The notes beneath the pieces were generated by a model, which was given only the letters and a program-made list of their open reading frames with translations, was not told where the DNA came from and did not search any database. Positions 44,601 through 52,528 of a stretch of 64,000 nt of DNA are shown here, in pieces; position 1 is the stretch's first letter; each line of letters begins with the position of its first letter. Source of the stretch: Halorubrum cibi (GTDB lineage: Archaea > Halobacteriota > Halobacteria > Halobacteriales > Haloferacaceae); NCBI RefSeq assembly GCF_900182635.1, contig NZ_FXTD01000007.1, forward strand, positions 124,001-188,000, given 5' to 3'. Position numbers and translations under genes: made by a program.

Positions 44601-45663
44601 CGTTGTGATCGGTAGCGAAGTCTTCATCGGGTGGAGAAACAGCTCTAATCCGACCGTCCGGAATCGGGAAAATCTTGGCTGCAAACTGCTCGGCGTCGTC
44701 GACGGTCGCACTCGCTCCTAGCCAGAGCGTTGAGTGATCCGTAATCTCCTCGATGTTCTCGATGATGTTTGCTGCGTGTGCGCCACGAATCCCAGTATAA
44801 AGGTGTACTTCGTCGAAGACGATTGCATCTATGTCATCGATGAGACTGTAGTTCGGTTTCAATCCGAACAGCTCTAGCGATTCGAGTGTCGTAAGAACGA
44901 TGTCCGGTCCACCACTCTGCCTGATGTCCTCCCTGTTCAGGACGACTTCTCGATCGCTAAATCGGTGCGATTCGTCGTGTTCACAGACGAGGTCGTAGTG
45001 ACTTCCTCCCCCTTCGTACTGAAACGCATGCGGATCTTGGTGATCACCGCACCAACAGTTGGCAAGTCTGAACCGCTTTCTCCGACCCGTTCCCTCGAAC
45101 AGTGCATCTTCCGTGGAAACGTCCTCGGGCTTGTACGCTGTGTCTCCCGACCAAACGCCGACCGACAGCTGCTCGTCGGTCGTCGTTTTGATCGTGTGGA
45201 GGTGTTCGAGGACACGGCCTAATTGGTCCTGTAACAACGCTTTACTGGGGTATACTAGGGCAACCCGATCGAGATCGTCGTCCTGTAATAACTGGTACAG
45301 CGGACCGAGGAACGCTTCCGTTTTTCCGAATCCGGTTGGTGCAGAGAATATTGCACCTTGGGAATCACCTCCCCCTCGTCGTTCGTTGAGGTCGCGGACG
45401 ATGTCCCAGCTCGTCTGTTGGAAGTTCAGAGGTTCAAATCCAAAAATGTCGATAATGTTCTCGATGAACTCGTCATCGCCGTCGTATTCTCCCGGACTTC
45501 GGCGCTTCTGCGGCTCCTGAACGTATTTGAGCGCGGAGGTGACCCGTGGAGGGTCCTCTGTATCTGGGCCGAAAATCTGCGTATTTTCGAGAATCCCGTG
45601 AACGAGGGGTTCTACATCATCGTCGACGCGCGATCGATCCGAATTCGAATCAAAATATTTCAT
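41620..45663 (-). CDS. dpdJ: SF2 helicase, DpdJ-like
   Basis: This is a 1347-aa protein from the ATG at 45663 (MKYFDSNSDRSR). Walker A is SAPTGFGKT (107-115), followed by VALVYPSKALLQDQL, motif II FDEVHLYTG, LGASATVDD, and a second motor domain with STNFLEVGIDVGD and VQRVGRAAR. A C-terminal region with VYVFERSQGGQGLVDM follows. Length and domain order fit DpdJ of the bacterial 7-deazaguanine DNA systems, where a PLD gene (DpdK) follows as here. It is paralogous over its whole length to 33322-37596. It faces the 46036 operon divergently. Confidence 0.7.
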   Translation of the reverse strand: MKYFDSNSDRSRVDDDVEPLVHGILENTQIFGPDTEDPPRVTSALKYVQEPQKRRSPGEYDGDDEFIENIIDIFGFEPLNFQQTSWDIVRDLNERRGGGDSQGAIFSAPTGFGKTEAFLGPLYQLLQDDDLDRVALVYPSKALLQDQLGRVLEHLHTIKTTTDEQLSVGVWSGDTAYKPEDVSTEDALFEGTGRRKRFRLANCWCGDHQDPHAFQYEGGGSHYDLVCEHDESHRFSDREVVLNREDIRQSGGPDIVLTTLESLELFGLKPNYSLIDDIDAIVFDEVHLYTGIRGAHAANIIENIEEITDHSTLWLGASATVDDAEQFAAKIFPIPDGRIRAVSPPDEDFATDHNDKEHYFFLKATEDGPGVSSMFIQQILLLGHAMLQQKGEPRGKVLSFIDSISQVNQKRSQLEDADRHRGLWRYHTDIDEPGDWREVANGMDREFVDGSLNFSSVFSDVGFDASVVQSDVLLSTNFLEVGIDVGDISIVTQYRTPWNLSSFVQRVGRAARESGTDSFIFVFLSDLTSDANMFYRADRFLGSEIRTPLKSDNEVIDWIHERYREFYEVSSRVRDRHHYSTSQEKTEFHKEYLVDELGWESYHNLISDPQAVLSRELGMTDSFSPLTGQEPITHVLAKIESREAEIQRKLGDLGLDGDSSTGNTAREMVEGVREDILAYVQERVVLVERCREHDDPLVEESVLDRLEEVLVQSRDTIADSNPDPMAELDRFRDVLPLLYDSKASVLRIKNAYDRDEINLPRLNYDVGDLEDAVERVADAADDGRAGALVRERKRIYYLKQSLEELYDYQSIQSNFLSLYYVKHLLRGAYYYDRFLQVNNDSLGGEVWYVPENYFDDAGQYFTVFHGKNDTDGSDQSIDTLVHSYAPFRSEYKQEAGRLQAFVPETVVEDDTVRFVFEDVPGERRDGLIIPDSIRLDEVTDLSGSKALNIVRYCPQCLQILDQDSCLRHNDSAYGKIHASPDVETDVVLGGDAESREISTLSDVSGEIRLSGASLEITPATYARSADEYIFTGGDRIERSIEAPEQTLGFELDTRGITFDVSGYLERIDDPDVISRVDRYKNRSEVGLREIGVHTAAHFFTQLVADVAGVTPGSLFYGVDSEEEVVYVFERSQGGQGLVDMVFEDFQEDPGTTLESATRITYDPQVICERLWADEDFIDKVSTSDIGRAKIEEIVRASDRVPVFEHVVEQVVEEVQSSIDRARQLVREENISVRRACTVKHVVASARIDGNDTYPEEEVNKHLTDFDNHDRVKALFFSPNIDGCVENLQLSECISGHDQSDTLSYVLLEELREELIQRVEHEDLGDELFDREVLPGGEYDGTSIFLTL

Positions 45664-46035
45664 CGAGTGAGATACCACGTGTGGTTCGGATATCAAGTTC
45701 AATCTTCCGGCGTAGGTTGGAATAACTGCGAACTAAATATCTTGTTAATAATAAACGTGGAATACAGAAAAGGGGAAGGAAGCAGTTTCTGTAGATTTCC
45801 ACGACCATTACGGCCTCACGGTGTGGTTTTCAGCAAACTCTTACCGGCGCGCCAGTATCTACCGTGATTCTTTGACCCGTGACTTTACATCAGAGTCGCG
45901 TAAATCGTGAGATAACGTTGACAAACCGACCGTCAAATCTAGCGATCCGGGTCCGGCATCGGAACGCCATGAGATCTCGCCTTCTTACTGTTGTCGAGTA
46001 CGTGAACCCGAAGGTAAGATCAGATACCATATAAA
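45664..46035. other. Divergent promoter region of the Dpd-like locus
   Basis: About 370 bp between two large divergent helicase genes. It is AT-rich near the right side (AACTAAATATCTTGTTAATA). It holds no recognisable gene and presumably controls both arms of the locus. Confidence 0.4.
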
Positions 46036-49000
46036 ATGAATTCACCACAAGACAGACTCAACGCTGCCACCGATAGAGCAGCTGAGATCACCTGGTGGAA
46101 CCGTGCCATGACCAAGCTCAACGATGTCGATGGAGTGGAGGGGGCTCAGTCGTTTGTTTCTGATCAGACAATCGAGCGTAAGGGTCCTTTTGTCGAATTC
46201 GTCGATGCACCCGCGTTCCACAGTCAGACCGCTGCCGAGTTTCTCGACGGTCTTGATTACCACGACGACATTGTGGATGCTATTCGGCGAGAAGTGTTCG
46301 GCGGCGATCCCGACGGTCAGCTCTACCAACACCAAGCGGAGACGATCAAAGCGATAGAAACCGAGCCCGGTGACAATGTTCTCGCGGTTCCGACCGCATC
46401 CGGAAAGACTGAATCGTTCTTCCTTCCGATCCTCAACACCTGTCTTTCCGCCGATAGCCCCGGACTGAAGGCGGCGATCCTCTATCCCATGAAGACGTTG
46501 GGATCCGATCAGTTCAACCGCTTTATCACATACCTCGATCACATCAATCGGGATCGTGCCCCGGAAGATCGAATCACAATCGGCATCTGGGACTCCGATA
46601 CGCCGGCTCGTGTCGGGGCTCGGGACTTCGAGATGGAGGAGGGGACGTACGTACGCGGACTAATAGACCCACGAAATCCGGACGAGAAACTGCGGATACT
46701 GAGCGATTCCGCGGTTGGAACGGCGGATAACTCCTACTCGTGGATTAAGGTAACTCGTGATTCTATCCGACAGGGAGTGGATATCCTCCTCACGAACCCG
46801 GAAGCATTGGATTACATGTTCGTCAACGATAAGGAGGAGACAAGAAATATTCTCGGAGACCAGCCAGGTCAGCAGCCGCTAGAGCATATCGTTTTTGACG
46901 AAGCCCACGTGTGGAGCGGAATTCAAGGGGCAGCGATTTCAATGCTCTCGCGGCGTCTAAAAGAGTTCTATGCGGACAACGATCCGCAAGTTACGATGGT
47001 GTCCGCGACAGTAGACAATCCCACGGAACTCGCTGCCTCGCTCACCGGTAGCGATGAGGATTCAATCAACAGCGTTGAGTTCACGGGCCGAAAGTTCCGC
47101 CCTCAAACTACTCCTGATTTCGGCCGACTCCCGGGAAGCAGTCTCGACGAGATCGTGGCTGCGCTCGCAGTCGCCCGAATCGGTGTAGCCGACCCAGATA
47201 GATTTATCGCCGAGCATGGTCTGCAGAGCGCCGTTGAATCCCTCAGAGAGGTCGGGTTACTGGCCCAGGACTCTATCGAACCTTCATCCTCAGCCCCGGG
47301 GTGGGCGTTCCAACCACTTTACGACGCAGCAGCCGAATATACTGAAACCAACGATATAGCAGATGTTGGCGAAACCGTGCGAACGGAGGAGGGTAGAGAC
47401 GCTCTCGTTGAGGCCGCCATCGAGTCCGGTGGATTTGCGAGTGGGTGGCTTGAGTTTGTGCTTGAAGAACTCCCCGAAGTGGCAGCTTTCACCGAGTGGT
47501 TCGACCGGGATACAACGGGTGAGGTAGGATTCCGATCCTACGAGGGCCTCGTCGCGGAGGTGGAGCGGGAAGGGGTTTCGGACCCGGAAGGCGTTCTCGA
47601 TACGATCATGGCCTTCGGTCGACTCGCAGGAATTGTCACTGAGAAATACCACGTATTCCTCAAGCCACCACACCGGGTCCACTGGTGCCGTGAGTGCGGG
47701 GCACTCTCAAGAGACAACCGGTGTCGTAAATGCGGTGCCGCACCAATCCCTGAGGTACAGTTCTGTCGCAAAGGGACATGTCACGAACCGTACGTCGCGG
47801 TCGACAATGAGGAAGAAGAGAAAACGTTCGCACCGATACGCGGTGATGGTACTGGTGGTTGCCCGGGATGCGGAGGATCGCCCCGATTAACTGATATCGG
47901 TGTTCCCACGTCTTCGCTTCTCTCGTACATGTTATCGGAGGTATGCCGTGTCGCACCGTCCAATAAGACGCTCGTGTTCTCGGACTCGCACAGCGCTGCT
48001 GAGAGTGTGGGCGAAGAAATCATTGGAACCGAGTATGGACTGATGGCCCAGACGGTCTACCTCCAAGAGTTGCTAGAGGCTGGTGGTGAAGCCGACCAGT
48101 ACGAGCTTTTCAAGTCGGTTGCCGATACCCTCCGCGAGGAGTACTGGGAGCCGCTAGTTCAGGAGAATCTCGACGAGGACGCGGAAGCTTACAACTTCCT
48201 CGTCCCGTTGAGGGAGGATATCGAAGCTCACGCATATCTCTCCAACTGCGAGGCGCTACTCGATAGCGCGCTTGTGACCGCTGATGCCGTCATGGGGTTC
48301 GATGATCCAACGGACCTCACAATCGCACATGCACTCTACAAGCGGTTCGTGCTCGGCGACGCCTCGTTCCAATACGCCGGCGTAAAGATCGACGGGTTAT
48401 CTCGGGAGAAGGTTCTCGACCGACTCGACAGCGATCTCGAAACCAGCCGTGCCCGGATCGATAACGTCCTCAACGACGTCCTAAGTCGGTTTCTTGAGAG
48501 TGGAATCGTCTCCGTCGCCAGTCACGAATCCCTCAAGCGCGGAGTCGATCGAGCCAACATTACAGATGACGAGAAGCGTGCCAAAGTGGGGAACTACTTC
48601 GATGAGGCAAGAGATTCCCTCGAGCAAAGCGGGTTGGTCGAACCGCCGGCAGAGAGCGGAGTGTTCACTCGGAACGTTCGAGAGGACGAGTCGAATCTCA
48701 TTTTGATTCCCGACTCGGCGTTCTGTACGGAGTGTTACGCGTCGTTCCCCACTACGGAATCGGGTGACGCTCCCGATACCTGTTTGGAGTGTGGAAAACC
48801 GATAGAGACGTATTCCCGGTTCTCCCGAACGGATGAGGGAAAATTCGTGGCGACTCCCGGATACGCCGATGTCGAGTCCGGATGGGACTACGCTGTTGAC
48901 CATTGGGCCCACGACGTGACCGAACCGATTCAGGGAGGGGACGAACCGGAGTTCGTCACGGTCGGCATACACAAAGGGAACATCTCGCCAGCAATCCGTG

Positions 49001-50772
49001 GTGCTATCGAAGAGGGATTCCGCAAGGATCCGCCGGAGGTGAATGTAGTCAGTTCAACGCCGACGATGGAGCTCGGGGTCGATATCGGGAGCCTCGATAC
49101 GGTGGCACAAGTCGGCGTTCCACCGACGCTCACGAACTACGTCCAACGATCCGGGCGAACTGGTCGGACGCGAGGTAGTTCGTCACTCGTGATGACGGTG
49201 ATCCGTGGACAACACCCAGTCGACGGCCACTACTACGCCAATTTGGATAGTTATCTCGGAGAATTTGAGCCCGTTCGGATTCCTGATCCGGAGGACTTCG
49301 ACGAGGTACTCGCGGGACACGTCGTCACAGAGGTATTCGCATACCTTGCTCGAAATCCGCACGAAGACCAAGTGTTTGAGTTGACCTATCGGCTCTCGGA
49401 GCCGGAGCTTGAGAATTTGGAGAAGTTTGTCACCTCCGTTGAGGACAAACTACAGATCCTCCAAGAGTTCATTCAAGAGGAGATGGACGATGTCCTACGA
49501 GAATATCTCTCCGGTATTTTTGGCCAACGTGGAGTCGAGGTGTACGAAGAGGTTTTCTTCGGTGACGGCCCGCTCTCCCTATCACGGCGTGTTGACCAGA
49601 CGTTTTCGCGGCTCCGCGGGATGTCCACAGGTGCGGCGACAAACCGAGATCTCACAAGCAACACGTCACGTCTCGATCAGTGGCTGAGTAAGCTCGGGTA
49701 TCTCGCCAACTACCGAAGTTTCGGTCAGAACTTCCCCGTTCAATTCAGCGGTCAGCGGGAAGAGATCTCTTTCGAAGGGAGTGGCCGACTGTACGACATG
49801 TATCCCGGAGAAGAGAACGAGCTCGGGGGAATGGTGTCGCTACACGGAACAGAATACATCGTCGATGACGTCCGGGGAACACAGAAACCGCTCACTGATG
49901 TCGCCGTCTGTGACAACGAGGAGTGTGATCGGCGGTTCCGGAGCTTCGATCCTGACGAGACTATCTGTCCACATTGCGACTCCGACCTCACGACCACACA
50001 AATTCACGGCATCTCGTCAGTTGAGTGCTCGGTAGCCAAGGGAGGACAACGTTCCTATCGGACGTTCGCACAGATGTCGACGTACGTTCGTTCGACAGAC
50101 GCAGAGCGCGACCGTCAGGAGACGAAGCTATTTGGTTTAGATTGCGATATCGAATACGGACAATTCGAGCTGACGGACTTCGTTTATGCTTTCGAGCGCG
50201 GGCATTCGATGAGCCCTTCGACCGAGATACTGCGATCCCAGGCGTTGATCGAGAAAGAGGACGGTGGCGGCTCCACTGACGGACTCTCGTGGCGCGAGCG
50301 GCTCGAAAAGTCACAGGAAGAGACGTACCGTCCGGTGGGGCAACAACATCACACGCAGGGACTGCGCCTCGAGTTTGAGCGTGATGCGATCGCCGAACGG
50401 TTCGAACGGGTGACCCATCCTACGGCCTCATGGCCACAACTGTTGACCAGCCTCGAACAAGCACTTGATCGGGCTATTCCGGTTGTCGTCAAGTGTGACC
50501 GGTCCGACTATCGAGTCAAGGCGTCGATCACCGAAGACGCAGTTGAAGTATACATCGTGGACGGTCGCCAGGGTGGTAACGGCATCGGCTGGCACGTTCA
50601 TGAGAGCCTTGAGGAAGTCGCAGACAACGTCGTCGATGTCGGTGATTGTGACCGATGCGTCGACTACTGTGACGAGTGTCTGTTGCTCTCGCGGACGCCG
50701 AGCCACTATCTCGAAAATGATCTGCTTGATCACCGGACACTTACTGCCGTCGTCGATGGAGGTGAGCAGTGA
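46036..50772 (+). CDS. SF2 helicase with zinc ribbons and DUF1998/MZB C-terminus
   Basis: This is a 1578-aa protein. Walker A PTASGKT is at 119-125 and DEAH at 288-291, followed by VSATVDNP. The second RecA domain has SSTPTMELGVDIGSLD and YVQRSGRTGR. Three pairs of Cys motifs lie inside (WCRECGALSRDNRCRKCG; CTECYASF...CLECGK; CDNEECDRRF...CPHCDS). The C-terminus has VDGRQGGNGIGWHV and the CDRCVDYCDECLLL cluster of the DUF1998/MZB domain, as in MrfA and DrmA-like DNA translocases. It heads an operon of five genes with 4-11 bp overlaps. It is likely a DNA translocase sensing or processing unmodified DNA. Confidence 0.8.
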   Translation: MNSPQDRLNAATDRAAEITWWNRAMTKLNDVDGVEGAQSFVSDQTIERKGPFVEFVDAPAFHSQTAAEFLDGLDYHDDIVDAIRREVFGGDPDGQLYQHQAETIKAIETEPGDNVLAVPTASGKTESFFLPILNTCLSADSPGLKAAILYPMKTLGSDQFNRFITYLDHINRDRAPEDRITIGIWDSDTPARVGARDFEMEEGTYVRGLIDPRNPDEKLRILSDSAVGTADNSYSWIKVTRDSIRQGVDILLTNPEALDYMFVNDKEETRNILGDQPGQQPLEHIVFDEAHVWSGIQGAAISMLSRRLKEFYADNDPQVTMVSATVDNPTELAASLTGSDEDSINSVEFTGRKFRPQTTPDFGRLPGSSLDEIVAALAVARIGVADPDRFIAEHGLQSAVESLREVGLLAQDSIEPSSSAPGWAFQPLYDAAAEYTETNDIADVGETVRTEEGRDALVEAAIESGGFASGWLEFVLEELPEVAAFTEWFDRDTTGEVGFRSYEGLVAEVEREGVSDPEGVLDTIMAFGRLAGIVTEKYHVFLKPPHRVHWCRECGALSRDNRCRKCGAAPIPEVQFCRKGTCHEPYVAVDNEEEEKTFAPIRGDGTGGCPGCGGSPRLTDIGVPTSSLLSYMLSEVCRVAPSNKTLVFSDSHSAAESVGEEIIGTEYGLMAQTVYLQELLEAGGEADQYELFKSVADTLREEYWEPLVQENLDEDAEAYNFLVPLREDIEAHAYLSNCEALLDSALVTADAVMGFDDPTDLTIAHALYKRFVLGDASFQYAGVKIDGLSREKVLDRLDSDLETSRARIDNVLNDVLSRFLESGIVSVASHESLKRGVDRANITDDEKRAKVGNYFDEARDSLEQSGLVEPPAESGVFTRNVREDESNLILIPDSAFCTECYASFPTTESGDAPDTCLECGKPIETYSRFSRTDEGKFVATPGYADVESGWDYAVDHWAHDVTEPIQGGDEPEFVTVGIHKGNISPAIRGAIEEGFRKDPPEVNVVSSTPTMELGVDIGSLDTVAQVGVPPTLTNYVQRSGRTGRTRGSSSLVMTVIRGQHPVDGHYYANLDSYLGEFEPVRIPDPEDFDEVLAGHVVTEVFAYLARNPHEDQVFELTYRLSEPELENLEKFVTSVEDKLQILQEFIQEEMDDVLREYLSGIFGQRGVEVYEEVFFGDGPLSLSRRVDQTFSRLRGMSTGAATNRDLTSNTSRLDQWLSKLGYLANYRSFGQNFPVQFSGQREEISFEGSGRLYDMYPGEENELGGMVSLHGTEYIVDDVRGTQKPLTDVAVCDNEECDRRFRSFDPDETICPHCDSDLTTTQIHGISSVECSVAKGGQRSYRTFAQMSTYVRSTDAERDRQETKLFGLDCDIEYGQFELTDFVYAFERGHSMSPSTEILRSQALIEKEDGGGSTDGLSWRERLEKSQEETYRPVGQQHHTQGLRLEFERDAIAERFERVTHPTASWPQLLTSLEQALDRAIPVVVKCDRSDYRVKASITEDAVEVYIVDGRQGGNGIGWHVHESLEEVADNVVDVGDCDRCVDYCDECLLLSRTPSHYLENDLLDHRTLTAVVDGGEQ

Positions 50773-51698
50773 GTCTACAAGCAGTCCAAAACCGGATGAA
50801 CGACGCTGATGTCGCGTTCATCCACGACCCAGATGGAAACGTCCATTATTGGAAACTGCGATCGCTCCCCGCGATTAATTATCTCGGTACGGAACACGCC
50901 ACGTACCCGACTTCGTGGCGTCAGCTCAAGCACACGTGGCAACACGATCGTGGGGGTAGACAATACGACTTTCCCGGGTATGATTATCACGTTAGCGGGG
51001 GAATACAGCTTCCTCCGTCAGAGGACCTCTGTGTCGTCACGACGAGCTACTACGAAAAGAACACGCAGTACACGATGAATGACCTCGTCAATCGATACGC
51101 GAGTTCCGAGGGATCATTGATCGTCGTCGCTGACGAGCGTCGCTTCCAACCATCTGGTGGCCTTCGCCCCCTCTACCACGAGCCGTTCTGTCGACATATC
51201 GGGCGGTATGACCGCGTTTATGAGGCATTTGTCGAGCATTACGAGAGCGAAGGCTGGGGGATGCCGCTTCGAGACACAAAAAATCTCTTTGTACAAGACA
51301 ACGCGAACCTCTATGAGCTGGTCGAAGGTGATGCGGTCGAGACGACGTCCGAATTGTTTGACGAACTTACGGAAGCGCCGTACCTTCCACTCTACGAGAC
51401 CTTCTCAAACATTTTCGCACGCCGGGACGAACTCGGGGTCTCACCTTTGGAGAGCGACGACGTTATCGAGGCCTTCGGAGGCTGGCTCCGAAGGCGAATC
51501 GAGTGGGACAAATCGACTGCATCGGAGATTGCACACGACCTGAATCGGTCAGTTTCGATGGAAGGAACAACCTTTGACCCCTCCTACGCGAAACGTAGTC
51601 CAAAGATCCGTTTGGCCCGTGAGGCGGCGGAGGATCTCACCCCCGAGACAAGCCCGATAGACGCACGGTATCACGACTGGCTAATGCACCCACTATGA
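50769..51698 (+). CDS. Uncharacterised protein of the Dpd-like operon
   Basis: This is a 309-aa protein starting at a GTG that overlaps the helicase stop (GTGA). The N-terminal part has PDGNVHYWKLRSLPAINYLG and SLIVVADERRFQPSGGLRPL. The C-terminal part is helical. No catalytic motif is recognised. The strict coupling to the helicase suggests a direct partner of it. Confidence 0.65.
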   Translation: MSLQAVQNRMNDADVAFIHDPDGNVHYWKLRSLPAINYLGTEHATYPTSWRQLKHTWQHDRGGRQYDFPGYDYHVSGGIQLPPSEDLCVVTTSYYEKNTQYTMNDLVNRYASSEGSLIVVADERRFQPSGGLRPLYHEPFCRHIGRYDRVYEAFVEHYESEGWGMPLRDTKNLFVQDNANLYELVEGDAVETTSELFDELTEAPYLPLYETFSNIFARRDELGVSPLESDDVIEAFGGWLRRRIEWDKSTASEIAHDLNRSVSMEGTTFDPSYAKRSPKIRLAREAAEDLTPETSPIDARYHDWLMHPL

Positions 51699-52528
51699 GC
51701 GAAACAGCACCCTACATTCTGAACACGGTACAGACTCCTGCCCCGTTGCGAACCGTTTACTGGTCGATAAAGCGGGGACACACTACCAAAGATGAACTCA
51801 AAAGCGACACCGTACTTAGTGACGACCTTCTGAACCAAGGGATAAACGGGTTGCGCGCAATTGGACTCGTCGGCCGTCAAGAGCCCGACTACTACGCCGT
51901 TGACCTCCCGTGGGAGACTGGCGATGAAGAACTCGACTTCCGGCTTGGTGTGCTATATAATCTCACGTCGGAAGCAGAGGAAGCAGACTGGGGAAGACAG
52001 TCCGTTGTCCTGCTCAACTATCAATACCTCCTTCAGGAAGAAATTCAGGCGTTCGATTCCGACGATCCCTCCCTGTACAAGAAGATCAACCGGCGGCACC
52101 GCGAGCGTGGATACGTTCCTCGGTCTCAACAGGGAGAGATCGATTTAAACGAACACAAGTTCGTCAACTGGTCCCGGCTCGTTGACTTTCTTAACCTCGT
52201 TCACAAGGCCAACGGCAGAAGACATACCGTCTACCCAAGCCCGGATATGATTCATGAGTCGATACAACTTGCAGTGGGCGAAGTTGGGACGAACGGACGC
52301 GTGACAATTACAGAGTATATCGATTGGTTGGGGGAAAATCTCTTTCTTATTGAGCTTACAGCCGACGGGAACGTACCAGCCTCCCTCTCACGGGTTCTTT
52401 TCAACCTAGTGCGAGAGGAGGAGATTAGAATTGTCGAATCGGGTGACGCTGCTACCGTCGATCTGAATGGAGTCCCTCGCCGGGAGGGAATCGACAGAGA
52501 CGCGAACTCGATTGAGGTGATTCAATGA
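51695..52528 (+). CDS. HTH-like protein of the Dpd-like operon (DpdG-like by position and size)
   Basis: This is a 277-aa protein with ATGA overlaps at both ends. The N-terminus looks like a winged helix (ELKSDTVLSDDLLNQGINGL, RAIGLVGRQEPDYYAVDLPW). The middle and end are helical, again with a possible winged helix (ITEYIDWLGENLFLIELTAD). Size and place directly before a ~1000-aa ATPase match DpdG before DpdH in bacterial clusters. That is synteny-based inference only. Confidence 0.6.
   Translation: MSETAPYILNTVQTPAPLRTVYWSIKRGHTTKDELKSDTVLSDDLLNQGINGLRAIGLVGRQEPDYYAVDLPWETGDEELDFRLGVLYNLTSEAEEADWGRQSVVLLNYQYLLQEEIQAFDSDDPSLYKKINRRHRERGYVPRSQQGEIDLNEHKFVNWSRLVDFLNLVHKANGRRHTVYPSPDMIHESIQLAVGEVGTNGRVTITEYIDWLGENLFLIELTADGNVPASLSRVLFNLVREEEIRIVESGDAATVDLNGVPRREGIDRDANSIEVIQ

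Noticed and set aside
41202-50772. Reading the PLD gene and two helicases as a DISARM system (DrmA/DrmB/DrmC)
   Set aside because: The PLD plus MZB-helicase pairing fits, but the DISARM methyltransferase and DrmB are not recognisable, while queCDE and DpdA-like genes are present. Dpd explains more of the locus.
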